Source: Lautropia sp.
GTDB taxonomy: Bacteria > Pseudomonadota > Gammaproteobacteria > Burkholderiales > Burkholderiaceae_E
Assembly: GCA_030530775.1 (NCBI GenBank)
Contig: JAUMUG010000003.1
Span: 248,001-312,000, forward strand
Length of the DNA: 64,000 nucleotides
Reading direction: 5' to 3'
The notes under the pieces are model-generated. The model was given only the letters and a program-made list of their open reading frames with translations, did no database searches and was not told the origin of the DNA. A program made the position numbers and the translations under genes. Of this stretch, positions 9,886-20,094 are shown piece after piece. Each line of letters opens with the position of its first letter. Position 1 is the first letter of the stretch.

Positions 9886-10282
9886 GATGAATGCAGAAAA
9901 TCAGCAGTAATCGGGGCGATACCGTGCACATCGTGCGGAACCCGACGGCCCCATGGACCCGCCTTTGCACGGCAAAGCAGTGCCCGGCGATTCGACAGCC
10001 CCCGAAGAGCCCGCCTCACGAGAGCACGAACGACAGACCGGGCAATCGACTCGCACTCGAAGCACCCGCTTCGCACACTAACCGCCGGAACCATTGAACG
10101 TGTCGACCCATGGACCTTCGACCGACGGACGGTGCCCATGCACCGGCAGCCGGCCGGTGGCCGAGGCGATACCACCGGGTACGGACGCTCCGATCGGGCA
10201 CGATCGAAACGACGACTTTCCGCGCCGCCACGCCAAGCCGGCAACGGCAGCGCTGGCACGCCATGAAACGGCAGCGTCGGGC
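9886..10282. other. 397-bp gap between lepA and lepB
   Basis: No gene, tRNA or clear terminator is seen. The open frames here lack any recognisable domain. In related genomes lepA and lepB are usually almost adjacent, so this spacer is longer than expected. It may hold a lepB promoter, but I cannot identify one. Confidence 0.4.
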
Positions 10283-12076
10283 TCACCGATCTTCAGCCTG
10301 CAGTACTGCCAGGAAAGCCTCCTGCGGAATCTCGACCGAACCGACCTGTTTCATCCGCTTCTTTCCGGCCTTTTGCTTTTCGAGCAACTTGCGCTTGCGG
10401 GTGATGTCGCCGCCATAGCATTTGGCCAGTACGTTCTTGCGCAGCGCCTTGATGGTTTCACGCGCGATGATGTTGCTGCCGATGGCTGCCTGCACTGCCA
10501 CGTCGAACATCTGGCGAGGAATCAGCTCGCGCATGCGCGTGGCGACCTCACGCCCCCGCGACACGGCATTGGAGCGGTGCACGATGACCGACAGCGCATC
10601 GACTTTGTCGCCGTTGATCAGTAAATCCATCTTGACGACGTCGGAGGCGCGGTATTCGAGAAACTCATAGTCCATCGACGCATAGCCCCGCGACACCGAT
10701 TTGAGCCGGTCGAAGAAATCGAGCACGATCTCGCTCATCGGCAATTCGTAAGTCAGGTGCACCTGGCGGCCATGATAGGACAGATCGCGCTGGACGCCCC
10801 GCTTGCCGGTGCACAGTGTGATGACCGGACCGACATATTCCTGCGGCACGAACACCACGACCTTGACGATCGGTTCGCGGATTTCGGCAATGCGTGCGCC
10901 ATCGGGCATGCGCGCCGGATTCTCGATACGATCGACCGTGCCATCGGTCAGCACGACCTCATAGATGACGGTGGGCGCCGTCGTGATGAGGTCCATGTCG
11001 TATTCACGCTCGAGTCGCTCCTGCACGATGTCCATGTGCAGCATGCCGAGAAAGCCGCAGCGGAAACCAAAACCCAATGCCTGGGAGACTTCCGGCTCGA
11101 ACTGAAGCGAGGCGTCGTTGAGCTTGAGTTTTTCGAGCGCTTCGCGCAGCGCATCGTATTCGCTGGCCTCGACCGGATACAGACCGGCGAAGACCGACGG
11201 CTTGATTTCTTTGAAACCCGGCAGCGGCTCGGTGGCAGCCCGCGACTGATGAGTGATGGTGTCGCCCACCTTGGCGTGCTTCAGATCCTTCATGCCGGTG
11301 ATGATGAAGCCCACCTGCCCGGCCGACAGCGAATCGCGCGGTGACGAGCGCGGCGTGAACACCCCCAACTGATCGACATGCTGTCTGGAATCGACCGCCA
11401 TCAACTTGATCTGGTCGCGAACTTTCAACGTACCGTTGACGACACGCACCAGCATCACCACACCGACGTAGTTGTCGAACCAGGAATCGATGATCAGCGC
11501 CTGCAGCGGCGCGCTCGGGTCTCCCTTGGGAGGTGGCACCCGCTCGACGATGGCTCCGATGATCTCATCCAGACCCAGACCGGTCTTGGCGCTGGCGGGA
11601 ATCGCATCGGTGGCATCGATGCCGATCACATCCTCGATCTCGGCGCGGGCGCTGTCGGGATCGGCCGAAGGCAAATCCATCTTGTTGAGTACCGGCAGCA
11701 CTTCGATACCGAGGTCGATGGCGGTGTAGCAGTTGGCCACGGTCTGAGCTTCGACGCCCTGCGAGGCGTCGACCACCAGCAGCGCCCCTTCACAAGCCGA
11801 CAGCGAGCGGCTGACCTCATAGGAGAAATCGACGTGTCCCGGGGTGTCGATCAGGTTGAACTGGTATTCGGTGCCATCGACCGCCCGGTAACGCAACGAG
11901 GCAGTCTGCGCCTTGATGGTGATACCGCGCTCACGCTCCAGATCCATCGAATCCAGCACCTGGCTGTCCATCTCGCGTTCCGACAGGCCGCCAAGACGTT
12001 GGATCAAGCGATCGGCCAGGGTGGATTTACCGTGGTCGATGTGAGCGATGATGGAAAAATTGCGGATATGCTGCAT
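10283..12076 (-). CDS. lepA: Elongation factor 4 (LepA)
   Basis: LepA is a ribosome-dependent translational GTPase that can back-translocate stalled ribosomes and influences initiation and 30S assembly. The protein begins [20 protein letters not shown], with the P-loop HIDHGKST. It continues through [12 protein letters not shown] and domain II to the LepA-specific C-terminal domain. The 597-residue length matches the family. The ATG at 12076 is chosen because the open frame upstream is unconserved. No Shine-Dalgarno is obvious. Confidence 0.97.
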   Translation of the reverse strand: MQHIRNFSIIAHIDHGKSTLADRLIQRLGGLSEREMDSQVLDSMDLERERGITIKAQTASLRYRAVDGTEYQFNLIDTPGHVDFSYEVSRSLSACEGALLVVDASQGVEAQTVANCYTAIDLGIEVLPVLNKMDLPSADPDSARAEIEDVIGIDATDAIPASAKTGLGLDEIIGAIVERVPPPKGDPSAPLQALIIDSWFDNYVGVVMLVRVVNGTLKVRDQIKLMAVDSRQHVDQLGVFTPRSSPRDSLSAGQVGFIITGMKDLKHAKVGDTITHQSRAATEPLPGFKEIKPSVFAGLYPVEASEYDALREALEKLKLNDASLQFEPEVSQALGFGFRCGFLGMLHMDIVQERLEREYDMDLITTAPTVIYEVVLTDGTVDRIENPARMPDGARIAEIREPIVKVVVFVPQEYVGPVITLCTGKRGVQRDLSYHGRQVHLTYELPMSEIVLDFFDRLKSVSRGYASMDYEFLEYRASDVVKMDLLINGDKVDALSVIVHRSNAVSRGREVATRMRELIPRQMFDVAVQAAIGSNIIARETIKALRKNVLAKCYGGDITRKRKLLEKQKAGKKRMKQVGSVEIPQEAFLAVLQAEDR

Positions 12077-12612
12077 GTCGGAATAAAGAATCGGGTTCCG
12101 GCCGTTTCGATGTGGGCAGAACGGGGGCATTGGCAGGCCGCCCACGGAACAGGGAAGCGGTGCCCCCGACACGACAGCGACGCGCTGCGTCATGGCCACA
12201 GCCAAGAATCCTCTGCACGAGCCCACGGCCCGGGTGCGCAGCAATCGCACCGACCGACGACATTGCGAAGGATCCGGAAAGCGTCCCGACTGGCAGACAA
12301 CCCGAAACGGCCAATCGGCACAGACGCCAATCAACCAAAGCCATTTATTGTACGGGACAGCCCCCACCTGTGCGTGGGGGGCGTGTGCGTTTTTTGATGG
12401 GCGATATCGGAACCACCCCGTCGTCACCCGATCGCCTGCAGCGATCGACTCATCATCCCGGGTTGGCCGGATCGGGTCAGACTCATCCGAATGTCCACCC
12501 CGGGCGCATGCGCATGAAGCATGAAGGACGCGACGCTGAAAAGGTCTCACCGGAAGCAGTGCGTGAGCGACCTGCATCCGGGAGACCCTGTACAGCAAAC
12601 GCGCCCCCGGCC
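12077..12612. other. 536-bp gap between mucD and lepA
   Basis: No credible gene is seen. A hairpin with stem CCCCCAC/GTGGGGG lies at 12361-12380, and a T6 run follows on the plus strand 9 nt later. No plus-strand gene precedes it, so its role is unclear. The stretch may hold the lepA promoter. Confidence 0.4.
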
Positions 12613-14169
12613 TCAGGGCCGGATCGGCACGTAGGAAGCGTCGGCGCCGCGCTTGACCAGCAGCACCAACGTGCGCTTACGATCGAGCTTGGAGAGCAGA
12701 CCTTCGAACTGACTGGCCGAGTTGATGTGGCGACTGTTGAGCTGCAGCAACACGTCGCCTTCGCGCAGGCCCGCCTGAGCTGCGATGCCTCCCGGCTCAA
12801 GCGAAGCGATCAGCACCCCGCCCTTCTGAACGCCTTGGCGCTGACGCTGTTCGGCCGACAGGTCGGCGGCCACGATCCCCAGCCAGTTGGCCTTCGTGGG
12901 CGCAGTCTGCTCCTCGGATTTCTGCTGGGCGGCAGCCGCTTTCTCGGTCGGGATCTCGCCGACCACCACATTCAGATTCTCGGTCTGCCCCTGACGCCAG
13001 ACTTCGATCTGCACCTTGGTACCGGGCTGCGTGTTACCCACCAGCCGCGGCAGATCGCTGGAACGCTCGACGGTGCGGCCGTCGAACTTCAGGATGATGT
13101 CGCCGGCTTCCAGACCGCCCCTGGAGGCAGGACCACCTTTTTCGACGCTGCTGACCTGCGCGCCCATCGGCTTTTCGAGGCCCAGCGGCTCGGCGATTTC
13201 CTTGGTCACTTCGGTGATGGCCACTCCGATGCGGCCGCGCACGACCCGACCCTTGGCCTTGAGCTGGTCGGAGACCCGCATCGCCTCATCGATCGGAATG
13301 GCGAAGGAAATGCCCATGAAACCGCCTGTACGGCTGTAGATCTGCGAATTGATGCCGATGACACGGCCATTCATGTCGATCAGTGGACCGCCGGAGTTAC
13401 CGGGATTGACCGCCACATCGGTCTGGATGAAGGGCAGATAATCGCCGGTTTCGCGAGCCTTTGCCGAAACGATGCCGGCCGTCACGGTGTTCTCCAGACC
13501 GAAGGGCGAGCCGATGGCCAGGACCCATTCGCCGACACGGACCTGATTCGGGTCGCCGATGGCGAGCACCGGCAACTGCTGGGCGTCGATCTTGATCAGC
13601 GCCACATCGGTATTCTTGTCCGAGCCGATCAGCTTGCCCTTGAACTCGCGCTTGTCGGTCAACGTCACGTAGATTTCATCGGCTCCATCGACCACGTGAT
13701 GGTTGGTCAACAAATAGCCATCCTGCGAGATGATGAAACCCGAACCCAGACCACGCGGAATCTCCTGGCCGGAACCCGGAAGCTGCTGCTGCCGCTCCTG
13801 CGGACCTTGCGGCCCCTGTGGCATACCCGGCACGGCACCTGGGGGGAAGAAGCGGCGGAAAAACTCGTAGAACGGATCATTGGGGTCGATCAGTTCGTTG
13901 AGACCCTGCGGACCCTGGCGCTTGCCGGCCCGTTCGGTGGTGCGGATGTTGACGACGGCGCCACCGGTCTGTTCGACCAGCTGGGTGAAATCGGGCAGCT
14001 GACGGACGGGGCTCTGCGCCTGCGCAACCGGGGGAACGGTCAGCGCCGCCGGCACCAGCAGCGCGGCCAGGGCCAGAAAGCTGCCGCCCACCGAAGAATG
14101 ACAGACCCCGGCGATTCTTGCCGACAAGCTGAGCACCTTGGATTTGCCCGGAGTGTTGGGGGTGTTCAT
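12613..14169 (-). CDS. mucD: Periplasmic DegP/HtrA-type serine protease (MucD)
   Basis: A Do-family protease and chaperone that removes misfolded envelope proteins. The order is an N-terminal signal segment (about residues 25-50, ending near VAQAQ), a trypsin-like domain and two PDZ domains. The catalytic triad is visible as TNHHVV (His), NTDVALIK (Asp) and NPGNSGGPL (Ser). A Gln/Pro-rich loop precedes the protease core. I chose the ATG at 14169; a TTG one codon upstream has better spacing to GAGG. In relatives this gene ends an rpoE-rseA-rseB-mucD operon; here those three genes are not upstream. Confidence 0.93.
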   Translation of the reverse strand: MNTPNTPGKSKVLSLSARIAGVCHSSVGGSFLALAALLVPAALTVPPVAQAQSPVRQLPDFTQLVEQTGGAVVNIRTTERAGKRQGPQGLNELIDPNDPFYEFFRRFFPPGAVPGMPQGPQGPQERQQQLPGSGQEIPRGLGSGFIISQDGYLLTNHHVVDGADEIYVTLTDKREFKGKLIGSDKNTDVALIKIDAQQLPVLAIGDPNQVRVGEWVLAIGSPFGLENTVTAGIVSAKARETGDYLPFIQTDVAVNPGNSGGPLIDMNGRVIGINSQIYSRTGGFMGISFAIPIDEAMRVSDQLKAKGRVVRGRIGVAITEVTKEIAEPLGLEKPMGAQVSSVEKGGPASRGGLEAGDIILKFDGRTVERSSDLPRLVGNTQPGTKVQIEVWRQGQTENLNVVVGEIPTEKAAAAQQKSEEQTAPTKANWLGIVAADLSAEQRQRQGVQKGGVLIASLEPGGIAAQAGLREGDVLLQLNSRHINSASQFEGLLSKLDRKRTLVLLVKRGADASYVPIRP

Positions 14170-14259
14170 CAATCAAAAAACCTCAATCGAATATCGATGG
14201 GGAACAGGCCGCAACCAGGGCCGGACACGTCTGCCGGCACGGCAGCCCAACGAAATACA

Positions 14260-15183
14260 TCAACGCGATGCGGACGACGCATCACGATCCTGCTCATGCC
14301 CGCCACGCCGTTTCCACAACAGCCAGCGCCGCAGCGCTGCCGCATCCTGGGCAGGCAGGCGGGGGATCCACAGCAGACAGGAGCCATCGGACATCGGTTC
14401 CGCACATGCAGAACCGTGATCGACACCTGCCTTCAACGCACTCGGTCCCGAATCGGTGGACGCGGACGACGTTTCTGTTGTGGGAGCGATTGTGCCGGAT
14501 TCAAGCCCGTCGGACTGCGCCTGTAATAACTTTACATGGCTTGGCTGGCCGGCATCATCGATCACCGCCCGATCGCCCCCCAGACCGACCACCAGATCGC
14601 GGCTCATGTCCAGACCATGCGCAGCCGGCGTCTGAACCAGACCGGAAACCTTCTCCGTGGCCACCACCGGATCGACCGGCGGCCCTGAACCGTTCAGCAC
14701 GGCACATGCCTGGGGCACGGATGGATCACGATCACGTGCTGTCACCCCGAGTGGCGCGACGAAATGCAGATATACGAGTGGACCCAGCGGCAACGCCCGC
14801 AACTGCTCTGCGACCACCCAACCGCCCCCAGCCACCCAGCGCAGGTACAGAACGCCATCGTCGGCGAGGGCGAGTTCGACTGGCCGCCGCATACGCGGAC
14901 TGGCACACTGGGCACACAAGCCGTCTGGATCGAAGCGGCGCGAACCCCTTGCAGGCGCCACGGCGGCAGCCTGCTGCGCCGCCCGCCGGGCACGCCCCGC
15001 CCCATGCAGCAGGCGCGGCAGGCCCCAGGCGGACAGAATGAACAGCGTCAGCCACAGTAGGTTGAAATGATCGTCCAGCCACCAGGCGGCAGCCATCAGT
15101 GCCAATACCACCGACAGCAACAAACGCTCGGCCCGCAGGCTGACATCGACCTTGGCAACGGGAATGAAGACGGCTTGCGGCAT
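14260..15183 (-). CDS. Hypothetical membrane protein, possibly YgfX-like
   Basis: Not recognised with certainty. The 307-residue protein has a short N-terminus, two closely spaced hydrophobic helices (about residues 18-50, VLALMAAAWW and LLWLTLFILSAWG) and a hydrophilic remainder with a low-complexity stretch. Two short transmembrane helices followed by a small beta-rich domain, and a position next to fabF, resemble the YgfX/CptA-like proteins seen between fabF and rpoE in other betaproteobacteria. The protein is much longer than those (about 140-170 residues) because of its C-terminal half. The ATG at 15183 is chosen from the hydrophobic pattern. Confidence 0.55.
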   Translation of the reverse strand: MPQAVFIPVAKVDVSLRAERLLLSVVLALMAAAWWLDDHFNLLWLTLFILSAWGLPRLLHGAGRARRAAQQAAAVAPARGSRRFDPDGLCAQCASPRMRRPVELALADDGVLYLRWVAGGGWVVAEQLRALPLGPLVYLHFVAPLGVTARDRDPSVPQACAVLNGSGPPVDPVVATEKVSGLVQTPAAHGLDMSRDLVVGLGGDRAVIDDAGQPSHVKLLQAQSDGLESGTIAPTTETSSASTDSGPSALKAGVDHGSACAEPMSDGSCLLWIPRLPAQDAAALRRWLLWKRRGGHEQDRDASSASR

Positions 15184-15320
15184 GACGATCGGCCCGGGAC
15201 ACAACCTTATCGGGTCACCAGACGAGCGCCCGTTCAGAGACAGGAATTCGATCGACGTCCTGCCCCGCCCTCGGGACACAAAGCATCCGGCGTACCCACT
15301 CGATCAGCGATTCAAGCGGG

Positions 15321-15353
15321 AAAGGCCGGTCTGCGGGAAAAGCAGGCCGGCCT
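15321..15353 (-). terminator. Possible terminator hairpin after fabF
   Basis: A 12-bp inverted repeat, AGGCCGGTCTGC at 15323-15334 and GCAGGCCGGCCT at 15342-15353, with one non-Watson-Crick position and a 7-nt loop, begins 12 bases after the fabF stop. On the minus strand only a short T run follows. It may end the fatty-acid operon or slow transcription there. Confidence 0.45.
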
Positions 15354-15364
15354 GCCCGATGCGA

Positions 15365-16600
15365 TCAGCAGAAACGGCTGAACAGCAGGGTGCCGTTGGT
15401 ACCACCGAAGCCGAAGGAATTGGACATGGCGTACTGAATGTCCATCGGCCGGGCCTCGTTGGCACAGTAATCCAGATCGCACTCGGGGTCCTGATTCTGG
15501 ATATTGATGGTGGGCGGAGAAACCTGATGATGAACCGCCAATACACTGAAGACGGCCTCGATACCGCCGGCAGCACCCAGCAGATGGCCCGTCATCGACT
15601 TGGTCGAATTGACCACCAGCTTCCTGGCATGATCACCGAATGCCAGCTTGATGGCATTGGTCTCGTTCAGATCGCCCAGCGGCGTCGAAGTGCCATGCGC
15701 GTTGACGTAGCTGATCTGATCGGCATTGATCCCGGCGTCGCGCAGGGCATTGCTCATACCACGCGCCGGCCCTTTCATATCGGGAGCAGTAATGTGGTGC
15801 GCATCGGAACTCATGCCAAAACCAACCAGTTCGGCATAGATCTTCGCGCCTCGCCTACGCGCGTGTTCCAGCTCTTCGAGAACCAGCACACCGGCTCCCT
15901 CTCCCAATACGAAGCCGTCACGATCCCGATCCCAGGGCCGACTGGCGGTCTCCGGGTCATCGTTGCGCATCGACAGTGCCCGCATCGACGAGAACCCGCC
16001 CACACCCAGCGGGCACAGGTTGGATTCCGCACCGCCGGCCAGCATCACATCGGCATCACCGTAGGCAATCAGCCGACCGGCATCACCGATACAGTGCAAC
16101 CCGGTGGTGCAGGCGCTGACGACCGCATAACTGGGCCCCTGCAGACCCAGCATGATCGACAACTGCCCTGCCAGCAGATTGATGATCGAACCCGGCACGA
16201 AGAACGGCGAAATGCGGCGGACACCGCGCGCCAGATAATCGGCATGAGTGGTTTCGATCAATGGCAGACCACCGATACCCGAGCCGACGAATGCACCGAA
16301 GCGCTCGGCATTGTGCTCGGTGATCTCCAGGCCACTGTCACGGAAAGCTTGCAGGCCAGCCGCAACACCATAGTGGATGAAGGAATCGAAGTGCCGCAGC
16401 TCCTTCGGGTTCATCCAGTCCGCCGGGTCGAAGCCCCGCACCTCGCCTGCAATGCGCACAGGAAGAGCCGAGGCATCGAAACGGGTGATCTGGCCGATGC
16501 CGGATTTGCCCGCCAGCAGATTGGCCCAGCCGGTCTCGACATCGTTGCCGACGGGCGAGACCATCCCCAGGCCCGTGATGACGACGCGACGCTTGCTCAT
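15365..16600 (-). CDS. fabF: 3-oxoacyl-[ACP] synthase II
   Basis: FabF condenses malonyl-ACP with acyl-ACP in fatty-acid elongation. The catalytic triad is complete: C164 in [11 protein letters not shown]302 in [12 protein letters not shown] and H339 in [13 protein letters not shown]. The C-terminal [12 protein letters not shown] is typical. The length of 411 residues fits. Its ATG overlaps the acpP stop by one base (TGATG at 16598-16602), so the two genes are translationally coupled. It ends the acpP-fabF pair, with a hairpin just downstream. Confidence 0.97.
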   Translation of the reverse strand: MSKRRVVITGLGMVSPVGNDVETGWANLLAGKSGIGQITRFDASALPVRIAGEVRGFDPADWMNPKELRHFDSFIHYGVAAGLQAFRDSGLEITEHNAERFGAFVGSGIGGLPLIETTHADYLARGVRRISPFFVPGSIINLLAGQLSIMLGLQGPSYAVVSACTTGLHCIGDAGRLIAYGDADVMLAGGAESNLCPLGVGGFSSMRALSMRNDDPETASRPWDRDRDGFVLGEGAGVLVLEELEHARRRGAKIYAELVGFGMSSDAHHITAPDMKGPARGMSNALRDAGINADQISYVNAHGTSTPLGDLNETNAIKLAFGDHARKLVVNSTKSMTGHLLGAAGGIEAVFSVLAVHHQVSPPTINIQNQDPECDLDYCANEARPMDIQYAMSNSFGFGGTNGTLLFSRFC

Positions 16601-16839
16601 CAGCTCTTCGAGTGAGCCGTCACAAAGTCGATCGCCTGTTGAACCGTGGTGATCTTCTCGGCTTCCTCGTCCGGGATTTCGGTGCCGAACTCGTCTTCCA
16701 GAGCCATGACCAGTTCGACGTTATCCAGCGAGTCGGCACCCAGATCATCGACAAACGACGATGCGTTCTTGACCTCAGCTTCGTTGACACCCAACTGCTC
16801 GGCCACAATCTTCTTGACCCGTGCCTCAATATCCGACAT
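16600..16839 (-). CDS. acpP: Acyl carrier protein
   Basis: ACP carries growing acyl chains on a 4'-phosphopantetheine arm. The 79-residue acidic protein has the modification site in [12 protein letters not shown] (Ser of DSL) and ends in helix 4, [18 protein letters not shown] precedes the ATG by about 8 bases, a strong ribosome-binding site fitting its high expression. The arm must be attached by a holo-ACP synthase, and the usual acpS gene is missing from its expected place in this window. A 168-bp leader with inverted repeats separates it from fabG. Confidence 0.98.
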   Translation of the reverse strand: MSDIEARVKKIVAEQLGVNEAEVKNASSFVDDLGADSLDNVELVMALEDEFGTEIPDEEAEKITTVQQAIDFVTAHSKS

Positions 16840-16867
16840 TTCAATACTCTCCTGATGACTGACTACT

Positions 16868-16921
16868 GCACCGGTGCAATGCTACCGGCTTTTTGTTTGA
16901 CCCGTTACCGATAACCGGTAA
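16868..16921 (-). promoter_or_regulatory. acpP leader with inverted repeats
   Basis: The 168 bp between fabG and acpP hold a 6-bp stem with 5-nt loop (TTACCG/CGGTAA, 16905-16921) and a 10-bp palindrome GCACCGGTGC (16868-16877), both upstream of the acpP ribosome-binding site. No U tract follows either, so they are not ordinary terminators. They could be RNA structure or a protein-binding site that sets acpP level relative to fabG. Confidence 0.35.
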
Positions 16922-17007
16922 AGTGCTTCAGCTGTATCGGTCCGGCGATTCCAGCGGCACGTGATTTCACCAGATACCGAAGACAATGACAATTCGCGAT
17001 TGTATCC

Positions 17008-17769
17008 TCAAACCATGTACATTCCGCCATTGACAGGCAAGGTGATCCCTGTCACATAGCCTGCCGACGGCGAAGCCAGATACAACACGGCCGCTGCGAT
17101 GTCGTCGACCTGTCCCAGTCTGCCGCTGGGAATCTGCCGTTTGAGCGCGTCCACTTGCTCGGTCGACAGCGCACGGGTCATGTCGGTCTCGATGAAGCCG
17201 GGTGCCACACAGTTGACGGTGATGCCACGGCTGCCCACTTCGCGGGCCAGTGCACGCGACATTCCTGCAACACCCGCCTTGGCCGCGGCGTAGTTTGCCT
17301 GCCCGGCGTTGCCCATTTGTCCCACCACGGATGTGATGTTGATGATGCGGCCATGCCGTGCTTTCATCATCGGTTTGATGGCCAGACGGGCCATCCGGAA
17401 GACTGCGCTCAGATTGGTGTCGATGACCGCCTGCCAGTCCTCGTCTCTCATCCGCATCGTCAGCGTGTCGCGGGTGATGCCGGCGTTGTTGACCAGAATC
17501 GACAGCCTGCCATGCTCGGACACGATGCGATCGACCAGCGCCTCACAGGCCGCCACGTCGTTGACGTTCAGGGCGACCCCCTGGTGTCTGCCGCCCAGAT
17601 GGGCGGCAATCGCCTCGGCCCCCTCGTTGCTGGTCGCGGTACCGATGACCAACGCGCCGGCGCGGGCCAGCATGTCGGCGATCGCCTGACCGATGCCACG
17701 CGAAGCGCCCGTCACCAGCGCCACCTGCCCGCTCAGATCGGCCGGATTGAAAGATTCATTCGTGCTCAT
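17008..17769 (-). CDS. fabG: 3-oxoacyl-[ACP] reductase
   Basis: FabG reduces 3-ketoacyl-ACP with NADPH. It is a classical short-chain dehydrogenase: the cofactor loop TGASRGIG, the NNAG motif and the catalytic Ser-Tyr-Lys (ITSVVGQMG, then NYAAAKAG) are present. The C-terminus ends GYVTGITLPVNGGMYMV. The ATG at 17769 overlaps the fabD stop as ATGA (17766-17769), fixing the start and giving 253 residues. A much longer open frame running back through fabD in another register is only a shadow. Confidence 0.97.
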   Translation of the reverse strand: MSTNESFNPADLSGQVALVTGASRGIGQAIADMLARAGALVIGTATSNEGAEAIAAHLGGRHQGVALNVNDVAACEALVDRIVSEHGRLSILVNNAGITRDTLTMRMRDEDWQAVIDTNLSAVFRMARLAIKPMMKARHGRIINITSVVGQMGNAGQANYAAAKAGVAGMSRALAREVGSRGITVNCVAPGFIETDMTRALSTEQVDALKRQIPSGRLGQVDDIAAAVLYLASPSAGYVTGITLPVNGGMYMV

Positions 17770-18713
17770 TGAAATTTGGCGAGAGTGGATTGAAGAGAAG
17801 CAGCATCGCCCACATTGTCGAGCCGCGCATTCGGTACGATCCGCTTGATCAGTCCGGTCAGCACCTTGCCAGGACCGAACTCGACGAAATGATCGACCCC
17901 CCTGTCGGCCAGCGCCTGAATCAGCTCGACCCAGCGCACCGGATGCCATGCCTGCCGTACCAGCGCATCGCGGATACGGTCCGGATCGGATTCGAAAGCC
18001 ACATCGACGTTGTTGATCAGCCCGATGCCCGGTGCCTTCAACTCGATACCTGCCAGAGCGCCTTTCAGCACTTCTCCGGCCGGCTGCAGCAGCACCGAAT
18101 GGAAAGGAGCGGACACCGGCAGCATCACGGCGCGGCGTGCACCCTTGGCCTGAGCCATCCCACAGGCTCGCTCGACGGCACCCAGATGGCCGGCGATCAC
18201 CACCTGCGCGGGCGCATTGAAATTGACGGGTGCCACTTCTTCGACGGCATCCCCGCCGGGCACGGCGCGTGCCTGTTCGCAGGCAGCCATCACATCTGCG
18301 TCCGACAGGCCCAAGATGGCAGCCATGCCACCCGTGCCGACCGGCACGGCCTCTTGCATGGCGCGGGCACGCAGACGCACCAATCGAATAGCCGTTTCGA
18401 GATCGAACGAGCCGGCCGCCACCAGCGCAGTATATTCGCCCAGACTGTGACCTGCGACGAAATCCGGCTCCGGACCGCCCGCGGCGCGCCATGCCTGCAG
18501 GCAGGCGACACCAGCCAGCAGCATCGCCGGCTGGGTCTGGGTGGTCAGTGCAAGCTCCTCGGCCGGACCGTTGGCGATCAGGGTCGACAGCGGCTCACCC
18601 AATGCCCGATCGGCGCTGGCCAGCAACCGATCGACTTCCGGCTGGCCTGCAAAGCTCGACAACATGCCGACCGCCTGCGAACCCTGACCGGGGAAAACGA
18701 AAGCAACACTCAT
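17766..18713 (-). CDS. fabD: Malonyl-CoA:ACP transacylase
   Basis: FabD loads malonate onto ACP. The N-terminus MSVAFVFPGQGSQAVGM carries the GQGSQ oxyanion-hole motif. The nucleophile is in GHSLGEYTAL, and the catalytic His lies in PVSAPFHS. The length is 315 residues. TGGAG sits 7 bases ahead of the ATG. The gene is 82 bp downstream of fabH and overlaps fabG by 4 bp, so fabD and fabG are coupled. Confidence 0.97.
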   Translation of the reverse strand: MSVAFVFPGQGSQAVGMLSSFAGQPEVDRLLASADRALGEPLSTLIANGPAEELALTTQTQPAMLLAGVACLQAWRAAGGPEPDFVAGHSLGEYTALVAAGSFDLETAIRLVRLRARAMQEAVPVGTGGMAAILGLSDADVMAACEQARAVPGGDAVEEVAPVNFNAPAQVVIAGHLGAVERACGMAQAKGARRAVMLPVSAPFHSVLLQPAGEVLKGALAGIELKAPGIGLINNVDVAFESDPDRIRDALVRQAWHPVRWVELIQALADRGVDHFVEFGPGKVLTGLIKRIVPNARLDNVGDAASLQSTLAKFQ

Positions 18714-18795
18714 ACGAAACTCCAGGATCGATGCCCCATCGAGGACGCGGAATGCAACGGGACGACCATGGCCAGCCTGCCCCGACCGCCGAAAT

Positions 18796-19821
18796 TCACA
18801 TGCGGATCAGGTTGGCAGCCCAGGTGAAACCTCCACCCACTCCTTGCAACAGCACCAGCTGCCCCGGCCCGATACGGCCATCGTCGACGGCAGTGGCCAG
18901 GGCCAGCGGCACCGAGGCAGCCGACGTATTGGCATGATCGCCCACCGTGGACACCACCTTCTCCGGCGGCAGACCCAGTCGTGAGGCAGTGGCGGCCAGG
19001 ATGCGGACATTGGCCTGATGAGGCACCAACCAGTCCAGATCGTCCAGCGTCATATCGGCCGCTTCCAGCACTTCGAGGGCCACATCGGCCAGTACACGCA
19101 CCGCCAGTTTGAAGACAGCCTGCCCGTCCATGCGCAGGAAGGGGTCGCCAATGGCGGAACCACAGCGCACGCTGCCCGGGGTGGAGAGGATATTCGAATG
19201 ACTGCCATCGGCGTGCAGACGCGATGCCAGGACACCAGGCCGGTCGTCGGCCGACAGCATGACCGCACCTGCACCATCACCGAACAGCACGCAGGTGGTG
19301 CGATCGTTCCAGTCGAGGATGCGAGAAAACACATCGGCGCCGATCACCAGTGCCCGATGGGCAACACCGGCACGGATCAGCGCGTCGGCATTGGCCAGGG
19401 CATAGACAAAACCGCTGCAGACCGCCTGTACATCGAAGGCCCCCCCCTGCTGAATGCCCAGCGATTGCTGAATCAGACAAGCAGTGCTCGGAAAAATCTG
19501 GTCGGGTGTCGAAGTGGCACAGACCACCAGATCGATTTGATCGGGCGTGACACCTGCCTGCTGCATGGCGGCCCGTGCAGCGCGTGTGCCCAGCGAAGTC
19601 GTGGTGTCGTCGGGCCCGGCCAACCAGCGCTGGCGAATGCCGGTGCGGGTGACGATCCATTCATCGGAAGTCTCGATCCCCCGTTTGGCCAGCTCTGCCG
19701 CCAGTTCGTCGTTGCTGACGCTGCGTGCGGGCAAAGCCGCGCCCACACCGATGACGCGTGAAAAACGTGACCCACTCGAGGCCAGGGACGCGACCGTGTG
19801 AGCAGAAGAAGTCGTTGACAT
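18796..19821 (-). CDS. fabH: 3-oxoacyl-[ACP] synthase III
   Basis: FabH starts fatty-acid synthesis by condensing acetyl-CoA with malonyl-ACP. The Cys-His-Asn triad is visible: [21 protein letters not shown] and [10 protein letters not shown]. The C-terminal glycine-rich end [15 protein letters not shown] is typical. The 341-residue length includes about 20 extra Ser/Ala-rich N-terminal residues before [11 protein letters not shown]. It lies 273 bp downstream of plsX, a longer gap than in relatives, with no gene seen in it. Confidence 0.96.
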   Translation of the reverse strand: MSTTSSAHTVASLASSGSRFSRVIGVGAALPARSVSNDELAAELAKRGIETSDEWIVTRTGIRQRWLAGPDDTTTSLGTRAARAAMQQAGVTPDQIDLVVCATSTPDQIFPSTACLIQQSLGIQQGGAFDVQAVCSGFVYALANADALIRAGVAHRALVIGADVFSRILDWNDRTTCVLFGDGAGAVMLSADDRPGVLASRLHADGSHSNILSTPGSVRCGSAIGDPFLRMDGQAVFKLAVRVLADVALEVLEAADMTLDDLDWLVPHQANVRILAATASRLGLPPEKVVSTVGDHANTSAASVPLALATAVDDGRIGPGQLVLLQGVGGGFTWAANLIRM

Positions 19822-20094
19822 GGTTTGGCCGGTTCAGCGAAAAAGGTCGAAAATCTCCGCGCCCGGGCAACTGCACAGCCGCCCGTGCCGGTACATATTT
19901 TGCCGTCGAGATGACGGTTGCCGTTGCCATCTCTCAAAACCGCGTTGAGCCATCATGATACGGCATGCGCCAGCAACATTTTCGACAGCAGCTCGTGCGA
20001 CGGCATCCAGCCCGCTTCGACACGATACGATCGGACAGCAAGCGCGAGCGGCGCCCCGGCAACCCGGGCTGCAGAAAAAGATGGTGAACGGCAA

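Noticed and set aside
12360-12395. Hairpin and T6 run resembling a plus-strand terminator
   Set aside because: The T run is 9 nt from the stem and no plus-strand gene precedes it, so I list it only as a feature of the gap.
12112-14526. An open frame of over 800 residues on the plus strand
   Set aside because: It is antisense to mucD, with His/Asp/Gln-rich composition typical of reverse-strand shadows in GC-rich genes; mucD on the other strand has clear domains.
17008-18492. A 494-residue open frame on the minus strand covering fabG and most of fabD
   Set aside because: Its first half reads fabD in another register and has no domain; fabG starts at 17769, coupled to the fabD stop.
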